From NCBI GenBank assembly GCA_020248945.1, contig JADCGQ010000008.1, positions 62,001-126,000 on the forward strand: a stretch of 64,000 nucleotides of DNA, in the 5' to 3' direction. Shown here piece after piece: positions 1-8,489 of the stretch. The notes below the pieces were generated by a model that was not told the origin of the DNA, searched no databases, and saw only the letters and a list, made by a program, of their open reading frames with translations. A program made the position numbers and the translations under genes. Origin of the DNA: Rubrivivax sp. (lineage in GTDB: Bacteria; Pseudomonadota; Gammaproteobacteria; Burkholderiales; Burkholderiaceae_C). The first letter of the stretch is position 1; every line of letters begins with the position of its first letter.

Positions 1-1121
1 TGCTGGGCCACGACATCGCCCTGGCCGACGACGGCGAACAGCGCCTCTTCGATGCCGGCGACGGCGAACGCCTGCACCTGCGCGCCGTGCCTGGCGTGCT
101 GGCCCGCCCGCCGCAGCCGCTGCCCTGGTGGCGCCGCCTGTTCGCGCCCGACGCGGCCGCCGAGGCCTTGCGCGCCTTGCAGCGCGAGGTCGATGCCGTG
201 CTGCTGGTGCTGCCGCCGGGCGCCGCCGCGCCGCGCCCGGGCTGGCTGGCGCAGTTGTCGCGGCCGCTGATCGTGCTCGAAGACGCCGACACGGCCGTGG
301 CGCCCGCACTGCCGCTGCACGCGCTGGCCGACGGCTGGCTGGCCGACGGCGCGCTTTGGCAAGCCCTGGCCAGCGCGCTGCCCGACGACCGCTGCCGCCA
401 GCGGCTGGATGCCGCCTGGCGCCAGCGCCAGAGCCGCCGGCTCGAGGACACCGCGGCGCTGCTGGCGGCCAGCCTCGCGCGCATCGCCCTGGCGCGCGAA
501 CCGCTGCCCGAGCCGCGGCTCTTCGGCCGCGGCGCGGCCGACGAGGCCGGCGCCACCGAGGCCGCGCGCCAGAAGTTGCTGCAGCAACTCGACGACGAGT
601 TCGCCGTGCTGGCGGCCCGGCTGGCGCCCGACTGGGGCGCCGGGGAGCCCGGCGCCGCGCGCGCCGGCACCGCCGTGCAGCCGCGCGTGCAGACCCCTGT
701 GGGCGAGGGGCGCGCGGCGCTGTGGGGCGGCGTGGTGTCGGGCGCGCTCACCGGGCTGAAGGCCGATCTCGCCACGGGCGGCCTCACGCTCGGTGCGGGT
801 GCCGTGGCCGGTGGCGTGATCGGCGCGCTCGGCGCGGCGGGCGTGGCGCGGGGCATCAACACCGCGCGGGGCAGCTCGCAGGCGCACGTGGCCTGGGGCC
901 CGCAGGAGCTCGACGCCATCGCAGCCGCCCTGCTGGGCCTGCCGCTGCACATGGCCGCGCGTGGCGGCGAGGCCGCGCGCGCCGCGCGGCTGCAGCCGGC
1001 CCTGGCCGCCGAGTCCGACCTGCTGGCGGCGGCCTGGCAGGAGCGGGGTCCGCAGCTGCCCGAGCGTTTGGCGCCGGCACTGCAGCGCGCGCTGAAGGCC
1101 GCACTCGGCGGCCCGGCTTGA
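1..1121 (+). CDS. C-terminal part of a probable DUF3482-type protein (5' end outside window)
   Basis: The frame is open from the window edge to a TGA at 1119-1121, so the start lies upstream; about 373 residues are visible. An Ala/Arg/Leu-rich helical region (RLDAAWRQRQSRRLEDTAAL) is followed by a Gly/Ala-rich hydrophobic stretch (GLTLGAGAVAGGVIGALGAA) and a second helical tail. This helical part plus glycine-rich hairpin resembles the C-terminus of GTPase/DUF3482 proteins of Burkholderiales, where an N-terminal GTPase domain would lie upstream; that domain cannot be seen here. The gene ends 28 bases before trkA. The family call is tentative; the reading frame is solid. No function is assigned. 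Confidence 0.55.
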   Translation, partial: LGHDIALADDGEQRLFDAGDGERLHLRAVPGVLARPPQPLPWWRRLFAPDAAAEALRALQREVDAVLLVLPPGAAAPRPGWLAQLSRPLIVLEDADTAVAPALPLHALADGWLADGALWQALASALPDDRCRQRLDAAWRQRQSRRLEDTAALLAASLARIALAREPLPEPRLFGRGAADEAGATEAARQKLLQQLDDEFAVLAARLAPDWGAGEPGAARAGTAVQPRVQTPVGEGRAALWGGVVSGALTGLKADLATGGLTLGAGAVAGGVIGALGAAGVARGINTARGSSQAHVAWGPQELDAIAAALLGLPLHMAARGGEAARAARLQPALAAESDLLAAAWQERGPQLPERLAPALQRALKAALGGPA

Positions 1122-1149
1122 CCGTGCCGCCTGACTACACTCCCCCGCC

Positions 1150-2574
1150 ATGAAGATCCTGATCCTGGGCGCCGGCCGCGTGGGCGAGAGCGTGGCCGAG
1201 AGCCTGGTGTCCGAGAAGAACGACATCACGGTCATCGACAGCGATCCGGCGCGCTTGCGCGGCCTGCAGGACCGGCTCGACCTGCGTGGCGTCGTCGGCA
1301 ACGGCATCCAGCCCAGCGTGATGCAGGAAGCCGGCATCGAGGACACCGACCTGCTCATCGCCTGCGCGCCGCAGGACGAGACCAACCTCGTCGCCTGCAA
1401 GGTGGCCAAGCACTCCTTCAACGTGCCCACGGCCATCGCGCGGGTGCGCAGCCCCGAGTTCGTCGAAGGCAGCGCGCTGATGGCGCGCGACGGCTTTGCG
1501 GTCGACCACCTTTTGTGCCCGGAGCAGACGGTCACCGCCTACATCCGCAAGCTCGTCGAGTACCCCGAGGCGCTGCAGGTGCTGGAGTTCGCGCACGGGC
1601 TCGTGAGCCTGATCGCGGTGCGCGCGGTGGCCGGCGGGCCGCTGGTGCAGCACAGCCTGGCCGAGATCCCGAAGCTGGTGCCGGGCGCGGACATGCGCAT
1701 CGTCGCCATCTACCGCCAGGACACGGTGCTGCCGGTGCTCGACGGCGCCACGCGCATCGAGCCCGGTGACGAGGTCTTCGTGCTCGCCGCCACCGAGCAC
1801 ATCGGCGCCGTGCTGGGCGCGCTGCGCCACCGCGCCGAGCCGGTGAAGCGCGTGATGATCGCCGGCGGCGGCAAGGTCGGCCTGCGCCTGGCGCGCCAGC
1901 TCGAAGACCGCTACCAGCTGAAGATCATCGAGCCCCACCACGGGCGCTGCCAGTACCTGAGCACGCAGCTGAGCGCCGGCAGCCTGGTGCTCAACGGCGA
2001 CGCCACCGACGAAGACCTGCTCGGCGAGGAGAACGTGCAGGACATGGACCTCTTCATCGGCCTGACCGGCGACGACGAGGACAACATCATGTCCTGCCTG
2101 CTGGCCAAGCGGCTGGGTGCGCGGCGCGTGCTGGCCGTCATCAACCGCCGCGCCTATGCCGACCTGGTGCAGGGCACCACGATCGACATCGCCATCAGCC
2201 CGAGCCACACCGTCATCGGCGAGCTGCTGGCCTACGTGCGGCGCGGTGACGTCGAGGCCGTGCACAGCCTGCGCCGCGGCGCCGCCGAGGCGCTCGAGGC
2301 CATCGTGCGCGGCGACCACAAGACCTGCAAGTTCGCCGGCCGCCGCATCGAGGAAGTGGGCTTGCCCAAGGGCGCGCAGGTGGGCGCCATCGTGCGCGGG
2401 CTGCACCGGCCCGACGGCTCGGAGGCCGGCGACGAGGCCAAGCCACAGGTCATCATCGCGCACCACGACACGGTGGTGATGCCGAACGACCACGTCATCA
2501 TCTTCGTGCCGCGCAAGCGCATGGTGCGCGAGGTCGAGAAGCTGTTCCAGGTCAGCGCCACCTTCATGTTCTGA
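1150..2574 (+). CDS. trkA: Trk potassium uptake system peripheral protein TrkA
   Basis: Cytoplasmic NAD(H)-binding regulatory subunit that gates the TrkH potassium channel. The 474-residue protein shows the duplicated RCK architecture: a first Rossmann fold beginning MKILILGAGRVGESVAE (glycine motif at residues 7-12) and a second beginning IAGGGKVGLRLARQL (about 237-251), each followed by an RCK_C-type segment. Length is close to the usual 458-480. It starts 28 bases after the preceding gene and lies about 105 bases upstream of trkH, so the two halves of the potassium system are adjacent. The ATG at 1150 gives the canonical TrkA N-terminus with no extension. Identification is secure from the paired nucleotide-binding motifs and the trkH neighbour. 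Confidence 0.96.
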   Translation: MKILILGAGRVGESVAESLVSEKNDITVIDSDPARLRGLQDRLDLRGVVGNGIQPSVMQEAGIEDTDLLIACAPQDETNLVACKVAKHSFNVPTAIARVRSPEFVEGSALMARDGFAVDHLLCPEQTVTAYIRKLVEYPEALQVLEFAHGLVSLIAVRAVAGGPLVQHSLAEIPKLVPGADMRIVAIYRQDTVLPVLDGATRIEPGDEVFVLAATEHIGAVLGALRHRAEPVKRVMIAGGGKVGLRLARQLEDRYQLKIIEPHHGRCQYLSTQLSAGSLVLNGDATDEDLLGEENVQDMDLFIGLTGDDEDNIMSCLLAKRLGARRVLAVINRRAYADLVQGTTIDIAISPSHTVIGELLAYVRRGDVEAVHSLRRGAAEALEAIVRGDHKTCKFAGRRIEEVGLPKGAQVGAIVRGLHRPDGSEAGDEAKPQVIIAHHDTVVMPNDHVIIFVPRKRMVREVEKLFQVSATFMF

Positions 2575-2599
2575 TGCCCCCAAGCTCGCTTTCGCCCGC

Positions 2600-2650
2600 G
2601 ACCCCCAGAGGGGGCGCACGGTCGCTCACAGCCCCCCGAGGGGGCGCACA
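2600..2650. repeat. Two GC palindromes of the CCCCC-GA-GGGGG intergenic type
   Basis: The trkA-trkH spacer holds two near-identical units about 30 bases apart, CCCCCAGAGGGGGCGCA at 2602-2618 and CCCCCCGAGGGGGCGCA at 2632-2648. Each is a C5/G5 inverted repeat. Together with the flanking AAGCTCGCTTTCGC and TTCGGACGGCCG stretches they look like a dispersed intergenic element familiar in Burkholderiales genomes. They could fold into strong hairpins in a trkA-trkH transcript. Confidence 0.7.
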
Positions 2651-2679
2651 GCAGCTTCGGACGGCCGGGCGCTGCTGAG

Positions 2680-4134
2680 ATGGGTTCCCTGGCCGTTCTC
2701 GCGCTCGTCGGCCGCATGGTCGTGCTGTTTGCGCTGCTGCTGCTGGTGCCGCTGGCCTTTGCGGTGGGCCGCCACGACGACGCGGAGCGGGCCTTCGTCA
2801 TCGCCACCATCGTGACGGCGGTGGCCGGGCTGCTGATGAGCGTGGCCACGCGGCGCTTCCGCCGTGAGCTGCAGCCGCGCGACGGCTTCGTGCTGGTGGG
2901 CATGACCTGGCTCGTGCTGCCGGCCTTCGGCGCGCTGCCGCTGGTGCTGGCCGTGCCGGGCCTGAGCATCACCAACGCCTACTTCGAAGCCATGTCGGCC
3001 TTCACGGCCACGGGCGCGACGGCGCTGTCGGGCCTGGACACGCTGCCGCTGAGCGTGAACGTCTGGCGCTGTTTCATGCAGTGGGTGGGCGGCCTGGGCA
3101 TCATCGTGCTGGCGGTGGCCATCCTGCCGCTGCTGGGCGTGGGCGGCTCGCAGCTGTTCAAGGCCGAGTTCTCGGGGCCGCTGAAGGACCAGAAGCTCAC
3201 GCCGCGCATCGCCGACACGGCGCGGGTCCTGTGGGGCACCTACTTCGGGCTCTCGGCCGCCTGCTTTCTGGCCTACCGGCTGGGCGGCATGAGTTGGACG
3301 GACGCCTTCCTGCACATGTGCAGCACCGTCAGCCTGGGCGGCTTCTCGAACTACGACGCCAGCTTCGGGCACTTCCAGAGCCCGCTGCTGGAGATGATCG
3401 CGGTGGTGTTCATGATGCTGGCCGGCATCAGCCTGCTGATGTACTTCACGCTGTGGCGCGCGCGTTCGGTGCGACCGCTGCTGCGCAACCCGGAGGTCGT
3501 GGCCTTCTACGTGGTGATCCTGGGCGCCATCGTGCTGATCGCCGGCTACCTGCTGTGGCACGACACCTACGCCGAGCCCTGGCAGGCGGTGCGCCACACG
3601 GTGTTCCATGTCGTCAGCGTCGCCACCACCACCGGCTACGCCAGCGCCGACTACGCGCAGTGGCCGCTGTTCGCGCCGCTGCTGATGATCCTGCTCGGCT
3701 GCTTCGCCACCTGCGCCGGCAGCACCGGCGGCGGCATCAAGATGATCCGCATGCTGCTGCTGCTGAAGCAGGCGCGGCGCGAGCTGGTGCGCATCGTGCA
3801 CCCGAACGTCGTGAACCCGGTGACGCTGGGCCCGAACGCCGTGAGCGACCGCGTGATGCAGGCCGTGATCGCCTACATGATGATCTACGGTGCCTCGCTG
3901 GTGGGTCTGACCATGTTGCTGCTGTTCAGCGGGCTCGATGTCGTCACCGCGTTCACCGCCGTCATCGCCTGCGTCAACAACATCGGGCCGGGGCTGGGCG
4001 ATGTCGGCCCGGCGGTGAACTACGGCGTCTTGAGCGACTTCCAGACCTGGGTCTGCACCTTCGCGATGCTGCTGGGGCGGCTGGAGCTGCTGAGCGTGCT
4101 GGTGCTGTTCACGCCGCAGTTCTGGCGCCGGTAG
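2680..4134 (+). CDS. trkH: Trk potassium uptake system membrane channel TrkH
   Basis: Inner-membrane potassium channel subunit partnered with TrkA. The 484-residue protein is hydrophobic throughout and carries the four-fold pore-loop pattern of the TrkH/KtrB family: FEAMSAFTATGATALSGLD, a loop with STVSLGGFSNYDASFG, a loop with SVATTTGYASADYAQW, and the last loop AVIACVNNIGPGLGDVGP. The tail GRLELLSVLVLFTPQFWR is typical of the family. Length matches the usual 480-485. It begins 105 bases after trkA; the GC palindromes in that spacer could uncouple the two messages. The ATG at 2680 was chosen because it gives the normal TrkH length. Confidence 0.96.
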   Translation: MGSLAVLALVGRMVVLFALLLLVPLAFAVGRHDDAERAFVIATIVTAVAGLLMSVATRRFRRELQPRDGFVLVGMTWLVLPAFGALPLVLAVPGLSITNAYFEAMSAFTATGATALSGLDTLPLSVNVWRCFMQWVGGLGIIVLAVAILPLLGVGGSQLFKAEFSGPLKDQKLTPRIADTARVLWGTYFGLSAACFLAYRLGGMSWTDAFLHMCSTVSLGGFSNYDASFGHFQSPLLEMIAVVFMMLAGISLLMYFTLWRARSVRPLLRNPEVVAFYVVILGAIVLIAGYLLWHDTYAEPWQAVRHTVFHVVSVATTTGYASADYAQWPLFAPLLMILLGCFATCAGSTGGGIKMIRMLLLLKQARRELVRIVHPNVVNPVTLGPNAVSDRVMQAVIAYMMIYGASLVGLTMLLLFSGLDVVTAFTAVIACVNNIGPGLGDVGPAVNYGVLSDFQTWVCTFAMLLGRLELLSVLVLFTPQFWRR

Positions 4135-4146
4135 CGGCTGCCGCGC

Positions 4147-4773
4147 TCAAAGCAGCGGCTTCAGGTACAGGTGGTCGGCATAGGTGGCCAGCCACTGCGG
4201 ACGAAAGGCCACGAAGATGGCCGTGAGCATGCCGGTGATGAAGGCGTCGCCGAAGGCCGAGAGCAGGCGCGCCAGCATCAGGTCTTCGGCCTGCAGCGTG
4301 GCCGGGACGCCAAAGAGCCAGGCCGCCAGCGCGCCGCTGAGCGTGAGCGCCAGTGCCGTGGCGAAGAAGCCGCGGCCCATGATGTAGACGAACAGGTGGC
4401 GCGGCAGCCAGTGCCGCACGCCGGCCCCGAGCGCCAGTGCCAGCGTCGCCGGCACGAGCCCGAGCCAGACCACGCGGTGCAGCGCGCCGCCGGCATCCAG
4501 CCCCGAGGCCAGCCACATCACGCCGCCCACCGGCAGCAACGCCAGCACGGTGAGCGGCCAGCCCAGCATCAGCAGCAGGATGCACACGCCCGACAGCGGC
4601 TGCAGCAGCGGCGACGCCGTGGTGGCGTCCAGCGACCACAGCAGCGGCAGCGCCGCCCACACCGCCAGCGCCGGCCACGGCGGCGGACTGCGCAGCAGCC
4701 GCCAGGGCTTCAGCGCCAGCGCGATGGCCACGGCAGGCAGTGCGAGCAGCAGGTTGAGGGTGTTTTCGATCAT
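4147..4773 (-). CDS. CbiM-like energy-coupling-factor transporter permease
   Basis: A 208-residue polytopic membrane protein with several hydrophobic segments. The C-terminal motif FGDAFITGMLTAIFVAFRPQ followed by TYADHLYL resembles the stand-alone CbiM-like membrane proteins (ECF transporter S/permease-like, PF01891) found in Pseudomonas and Burkholderiales. Cobalt/nickel CbiM has an N-terminal metal-binding His-rich start; here the protein begins MIENTLNLLLALP, so metal transport is uncertain. No ATPase or CbiQ partner is nearby. It is convergent with trkH (12 bases between stops) and divergent from the Bug binding protein at 4848. The membrane call is strong; the substrate is unknown. Confidence 0.7.
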   Translation of the reverse strand: MIENTLNLLLALPAVAIALALKPWRLLRSPPPWPALAVWAALPLLWSLDATTASPLLQPLSGVCILLLMLGWPLTVLALLPVGGVMWLASGLDAGGALHRVVWLGLVPATLALALGAGVRHWLPRHLFVYIMGRGFFATALALTLSGALAAWLFGVPATLQAEDLMLARLLSAFGDAFITGMLTAIFVAFRPQWLATYADHLYLKPLL

Positions 4774-4847
4774 CGAAAGCGGCTTGGGCGCGGTGCGCGC
4801 CCGCGCACAATCTGCCGACTAGGCTAACGACATCCGAAGGAGACACC

Positions 4848-5843
4848 GTGACTTTGCGCAACCCGCTCTCGCGTCAAACCCGCCGCCGGGCACTGCTCGG
4901 CCTGGCCGCGCTGGCCGGCACGGCCGCCTTCACGCTGCCGGCCGCAGCCCAGGCGACGTGGCCGACACAGCCGGTGAAGATCCTCGTCGGCTTTCCGGGC
5001 GGCAGCACGCCCGATCTGTCGGCCCGCGCGCTGGCGGATGCCCTCACCAAGACCTGGGGCCAGCCGGTGGTGGTGGAGAACCGCCCGGGCGCGGGCGGCA
5101 ACCTGGCCGCCGACGCGGTGGCCAAGGCCACCGACGGGCACACGCTGGGCGTGGTGATCAACGGCAACCTGACCACGGCCCGGCAGCTCAATCCCCGGCT
5201 GCCCTACGACCCCGCCAAGGACTTCGCCGTCGTCTCCTTGCTGGCCACCGCGCCGCTGGTGCTGGTGACCCCGGCCGATCAACCCCAGGGCGCCGCCTGG
5301 CTGGCGGCGGCGCGCGTCGCCGGCGACAAGTGGAGCTACGGCTCGGTGGGCATCGGCTCGGTCGGCCACCTGGGCCTGGAGGTGGTGAAGGGCGCTATCG
5401 GCAGCCCCGCCGTTCACGTGCCCTACAACGGCAACCCGGCGGTGCTGACGGCCATGCTGGGCGGCCAGATTCAGCTCGCGCTGGTGCCCCCGGGCCTGGC
5501 GCTGGCGCAGGTGAAGGCGGGCAAGCTGCACGCCATCGGCGTGACGGGCCCGAGGAGCGAGCTTGCCCCCGGCGTGCCTGCGCTGGCCGAGCTGGGCGTG
5601 CAGATGCCGGCGCTGGAGGTGTGGAACGCGCTCGTGGCGCCGGCCGCGATGCCGCGCGCCGCGCTCGAGCGGCTGGCGCGCGACGTGCCCGCGGCGCTGC
5701 GCGAGCCCGAGACGCGCCAGCGCATGGTCACGGGCGGCTGGGAGCCCGTGGGCAGCACCGCCGAGGCCGCGCTGGCGCGTGTGCAGGCCGAGGCCCGGTT
5801 GCTGGGCGACATCATCACCAGCCGCGGCATCAAGCTGGAGTGA
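4848..5843 (+). CDS. Bug-family tripartite tricarboxylate transporter substrate-binding protein
   Basis: Periplasmic solute receptor of the TctC/Bug family, which binds carboxylates or related small molecules. The 331-residue precursor has a twin-arginine-like leader (TRRRALLGLAALAGTAAF then AAAQA). The mature start is the family hallmark WPTQPVKILVGFPGGSTPDL, and VENRPGAGGNLAADAVAKA forms the typical ligand loop. The start is GTG at 4848, supported by GAAGGAG at 4836-4842. No TctA or TctB membrane gene is present in the window, so this is an orphan receptor of the kind greatly expanded in Burkholderiales. It is followed after 5 bases by the DsbA-fold isomerase gene, suggesting a shared message. 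Confidence 0.93.
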   Translation: MTLRNPLSRQTRRRALLGLAALAGTAAFTLPAAAQATWPTQPVKILVGFPGGSTPDLSARALADALTKTWGQPVVVENRPGAGGNLAADAVAKATDGHTLGVVINGNLTTARQLNPRLPYDPAKDFAVVSLLATAPLVLVTPADQPQGAAWLAAARVAGDKWSYGSVGIGSVGHLGLEVVKGAIGSPAVHVPYNGNPAVLTAMLGGQIQLALVPPGLALAQVKAGKLHAIGVTGPRSELAPGVPALAELGVQMPALEVWNALVAPAAMPRAALERLARDVPAALREPETRQRMVTGGWEPVGSTAEAALARVQAEARLLGDIITSRGIKLE

Positions 5844-5848
5844 GCGCC

Positions 5849-6460
5849 ATGGTGTCGTCCGCCCCCATCGACTTCTGGTTCGACTTCTCCTCGCCCTATT
5901 CCTACATCGCCTCGGAGTGGATCGACGCCCTGGCCGCCCGCCACGGCCGCACGGTGCGCCGCCACGCCATCCTGCTGGGCGCCACCTTCCAGGCCGCGGA
6001 GTTGAAGTCGCCGGTGTCGTACCCGATCAAGCGCGAGTACTCGCTGCACGACTTTGCGCGCTCGGCGCGGTTCCACGGCGTGGCGTACACGCCGCCGCCG
6101 GTGTTTCCGATTCCGACGCAGAACGCGGCGCGCGTGTTCTGGTGGCTGGCCGACACCCAAGGCGACGCCGCCGCATCGGTCTGGTCGCGCGAAGGCCTGC
6201 GCGCGGTGTTCACGCGCGGCGTGGCACTGCATGAGCCGGCGGCTCTGAAGGCCTTCGCCGCCGAACAAGGGCTGGATGCCGATGCAGCCGAGGCGGTCTG
6301 GAACGACGCGGCCTGGAAGGCGCGCCTCAAGCGCGCCAACGACGAGGCCGTGGCCGCCGGTGTCTTCGGCGCGCCCTTCTTCCGCATCGACGGCGAGCCC
6401 TTCTGGGGCAACGACCGCCAGCCGCAGATGGAGCGCTGGCTGGCGCAAGGGCCGTTCTGA
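5849..6460 (+). CDS. 2-hydroxychromene-2-carboxylate isomerase / DsbA-family oxidoreductase
   Basis: A 203-residue thioredoxin-fold protein of the glutathione S-transferase kappa/HCCA isomerase group. The start IDFWFDFSSPYSYIAS is the family signature; serine stands where thiol oxidoreductases carry CxxC. The C-terminal FGAPFFRIDGEPFWGNDR matches the cis-proline loop and last strand. Members use glutathione to isomerise ring-cleavage products, but many homologues have no known substrate. The ATG at 5849 lies 5 bases after the Bug gene stop. A second, more divergent member of this fold lies at 14365. The fold is secure; the exact reaction is unknown. Confidence 0.85.
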   Translation: MVSSAPIDFWFDFSSPYSYIASEWIDALAARHGRTVRRHAILLGATFQAAELKSPVSYPIKREYSLHDFARSARFHGVAYTPPPVFPIPTQNAARVFWWLADTQGDAAASVWSREGLRAVFTRGVALHEPAALKAFAAEQGLDADAAEAVWNDAAWKARLKRANDEAVAAGVFGAPFFRIDGEPFWGNDRQPQMERWLAQGPF

Positions 6461-6494
6461 ACGCCTTGAAGGCCGCTGTGTACCATCCGCCCGG

Positions 6495-6516
6495 TTGACG
6501 TTGACGTAAACGTCAA
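6495..6516. promoter_or_regulatory. LiuR-like operator upstream of the leucine catabolism genes
   Basis: TTGACGTTGACGTAAACGTCAA is a 22-bp near-perfect palindrome with one mismatched pair near the centre. It is built from ACGT steps like sites of the MerR-family regulator LiuR, which controls branched-chain amino acid degradation in proteobacteria (consensus recalled from regulon studies: TTTACGT-AACGTAAA-like). It lies 55 bases before liuB, a suitable place for MerR-type control. No liuR gene is visible in the window. Confidence 0.6.
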
Positions 6517-6571
6517 TCAAAGACGCGAACGCCCCTGCCGCCACTGTCGCGGCGCGGCCCGAGGAGACCCG

Positions 6572-8182
6572 ATGCCGGTGCTGACCAGCCAGATCAACCC
6601 CCGATCCGACGCCTTCAAGGCCAGCGTGGCCTGGATGCGCGGCCTGGTCGACGACCTGAACCTGCAGCTCGCCCGCGTGGCCGAAGGCGGCGGCGGCGCG
6701 GCGCGTGCCAAGCACGTGGCGCGCGGCAAGCTGCTGCCGCGCGACCGTGTCGAGGGCCTGCTCGACCCCGACACGCCCTTCCTCGAGCTCGCGCCGCTGG
6801 CCGCGCACGGCCTGTACGACGGCGCCGCGCCGGGTGCGGGCGTCATTGCCGGCATCGGCCGCGTCAGTGGCGTCGAGTGCCTGATCATCTGCAACGACGC
6901 CACCGTCAAGGGCGGCACCTACTACCCCGCGACGGTGAAAAAGCACCTGCGGGCGCAAGAGGTGGCGCAGCAGAACCGCCTGCCCTGCATCTACCTCGTC
7001 GACAGCGGCGGCGCGAACCTGCCCAACCAGGACGAGGTGTTCCCCGACCGCGACCACTTCGGCCGCATCTTCTACAACCAGGCGCAGATGTCCTCGTTGG
7101 GCATCCCGCAGGTGGCGGTGGTGATGGGCTCGTGCACGGCCGGCGGCGCCTACGTGCCGGCCATGAGCGACGAGACCATCATCGTCAAGAACCAGGGCAC
7201 CATCTTCCTCGGCGGCCCGCCGCTGGTGAAGGCCGCCATCGGCGAGGTGGTGAGCGCCGAAGACCTGGGCGGCGGCGACGTGCACACGCGCCTGTCGGGC
7301 GTGGCCGACCACCTGGCGGAGAACGACCACCACGCGCTCGCGCTGGCGCGCAACGTGGTGGCCAACCTCAACTGGCGCAAGCCCGATCAGCTGCTGATGC
7401 AGCCGCCGCGCCCGCCGCTGGCCGACCCGGCCGAGCTGCACGGCGTGATCCCGGTCGACTCGCGCAAGCCCTTCGACGTGCGCGAAATCATCGCCCGCCT
7501 CGTCGATGGCAGCGAGTTCGACGAGTTCAAGGCGCGCTATGGCAGCACGCTGGTGTGCGGCTTCGCGCACATCGAGGGCATGCCGGTGGGCATCATCGCC
7601 AACAACGGCGTGCTGTTCTCGGAAAGCGCGATGAAGGGCGCCCACTTCATCGAGCTGTGCTGCCAGCGCCGGGTGCCGCTGGTGTTCTTGCAGAACATCA
7701 CCGGCTTCATGGTCGGCCGCAAGTACGAGGCCGAGGGCATCGCCAAGCACGGCGCGAAGATGGTCACGGCGGTGGCCACGGCCACGGTGCCCAAGTTCAC
7801 GGTGATCATCGGCGGCAGCTTCGGCGCCGGCAATTACGGCATGTGCGGCCGCGCCTATTCGCCCCGCTTCCTCTGGATGTGGCCCAACGCGCGCATCAGC
7901 GTGATGGGCGGCGAGCAGGCCGCCAGCGTGCTGGCCACCGTCAAGCGCGACGGCATCGAGGCCAAGGGCGGCGCCTGGAGCAGCGACGAAGAAGCCGCCT
8001 TCAAGAAGCCCATCCTCGAGCAGTTCGAACACCAGGCGCACCCGTACTACGCCAGCGCGCGGCTGTGGGACGACGGCATCATCGACCCGGCCGACACGCG
8101 CCGCGTGCTGGCGCTGGGCCTCTCGGCCAGCCTGAACGCGCCGATCCCCGAGACGCCGCGCTTCGGTGTCTTCCGCATGTAG
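6572..8182 (+). CDS. liuB: 3-methylcrotonyl-CoA carboxylase beta subunit (carboxyltransferase)
   Basis: Transfers CO2 from carboxybiotin to 3-methylcrotonyl-CoA, giving 3-methylglutaconyl-CoA in leucine breakdown; it pairs with LiuD. The 536-residue length matches the family (about 535). The acyl-CoA carboxyltransferase halves are visible: the N-terminal domain with [19 protein letters not shown] and [20 protein letters not shown], and the C-terminal domain with [20 protein letters not shown] and [21 protein letters not shown] at 6572 follows a GAGGAG ribosome site. It is the first gene after the LiuR-like palindrome. liuA (isovaleryl-CoA dehydrogenase), which usually precedes liuB, is absent from this window. 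Confidence 0.95.
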   Translation: MPVLTSQINPRSDAFKASVAWMRGLVDDLNLQLARVAEGGGGAARAKHVARGKLLPRDRVEGLLDPDTPFLELAPLAAHGLYDGAAPGAGVIAGIGRVSGVECLIICNDATVKGGTYYPATVKKHLRAQEVAQQNRLPCIYLVDSGGANLPNQDEVFPDRDHFGRIFYNQAQMSSLGIPQVAVVMGSCTAGGAYVPAMSDETIIVKNQGTIFLGGPPLVKAAIGEVVSAEDLGGGDVHTRLSGVADHLAENDHHALALARNVVANLNWRKPDQLLMQPPRPPLADPAELHGVIPVDSRKPFDVREIIARLVDGSEFDEFKARYGSTLVCGFAHIEGMPVGIIANNGVLFSESAMKGAHFIELCCQRRVPLVFLQNITGFMVGRKYEAEGIAKHGAKMVTAVATATVPKFTVIIGGSFGAGNYGMCGRAYSPRFLWMWPNARISVMGGEQAASVLATVKRDGIEAKGGAWSSDEEAAFKKPILEQFEHQAHPYYASARLWDDGIIDPADTRRVLALGLSASLNAPIPETPRFGVFRM

Positions 8183-8228
8183 TGTACGATGTGTGCACAT
8201 TGTTGATTTCACACACATCGCACACATC
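8183..8228 (+). promoter_or_regulatory. Probable vapBC promoter/operator with CACACATC repeats
   Basis: The 46 bases between liuB and vapB are less GC-rich than their surroundings. They contain a perfect 9-bp inverted repeat, CGATGTGTG (8187-8195) with CACACATCG (8212-8220), and a further direct copy CACACATC (8221-8228) just before the vapB start. Such repeats are typical of sites bound by the antitoxin-toxin complex for autorepression. TACGAT at 8185-8190 could act as a -10 box. Confidence 0.55.
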
Positions 8229-8489
8229 ATGCGCACGAACATCGACATCGATGACGAGTTGATGGCGCAGGCCCTGGCGGCCGGCCCCTACAGCACCAAG
8301 AAGGACGCGGTCGAGGCCGGCCTGAAGCTGCTCGCGCGGCAGGCCGCGTACCGCGAGATCCTCAAGTGGGAAGGCAAGCTGAAGTGGGAGGGTGACGAGT
8401 CGATCGACTGGACGCAGCCCGCCGTCGAGGCGCTCGCGCCCGCTGTCGCCGAACCGAAGCCGAAGGCGTACAAGCGTGGTCGTCGCTGA
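8229..8489 (+). CDS. vapB: VapB-family antitoxin
   Basis: An 86-residue antitoxin. The start MRTNIDIDDELMAQAL and the following TKKDAVEAGLKLLARQAA match the ribbon-helix-helix VapB_antitoxin family (PF09957). The Pro/Lys-rich tail would wrap the toxin. The ATG at 8229 directly abuts the CACACATC repeat array, placing the probable operator at the gene's own start. It overlaps the toxin gene by 14 bases, as is usual for vapBC. The pair sits between liuB and liuC, so it interrupts the leucine degradation operon; no transposon ends are seen. Confidence 0.88.
   Translation: MRTNIDIDDELMAQALAAGPYSTKKDAVEAGLKLLARQAAYREILKWEGKLKWEGDESIDWTQPAVEALAPAVAEPKPKAYKRGRR

Noticed and set aside
5471..8248. 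A 925-residue antisense frame across liuB and its neighbours
   Set aside because: Shadow of the liuB and isomerase frames; composition is His/Val/Ala-rich without motifs.
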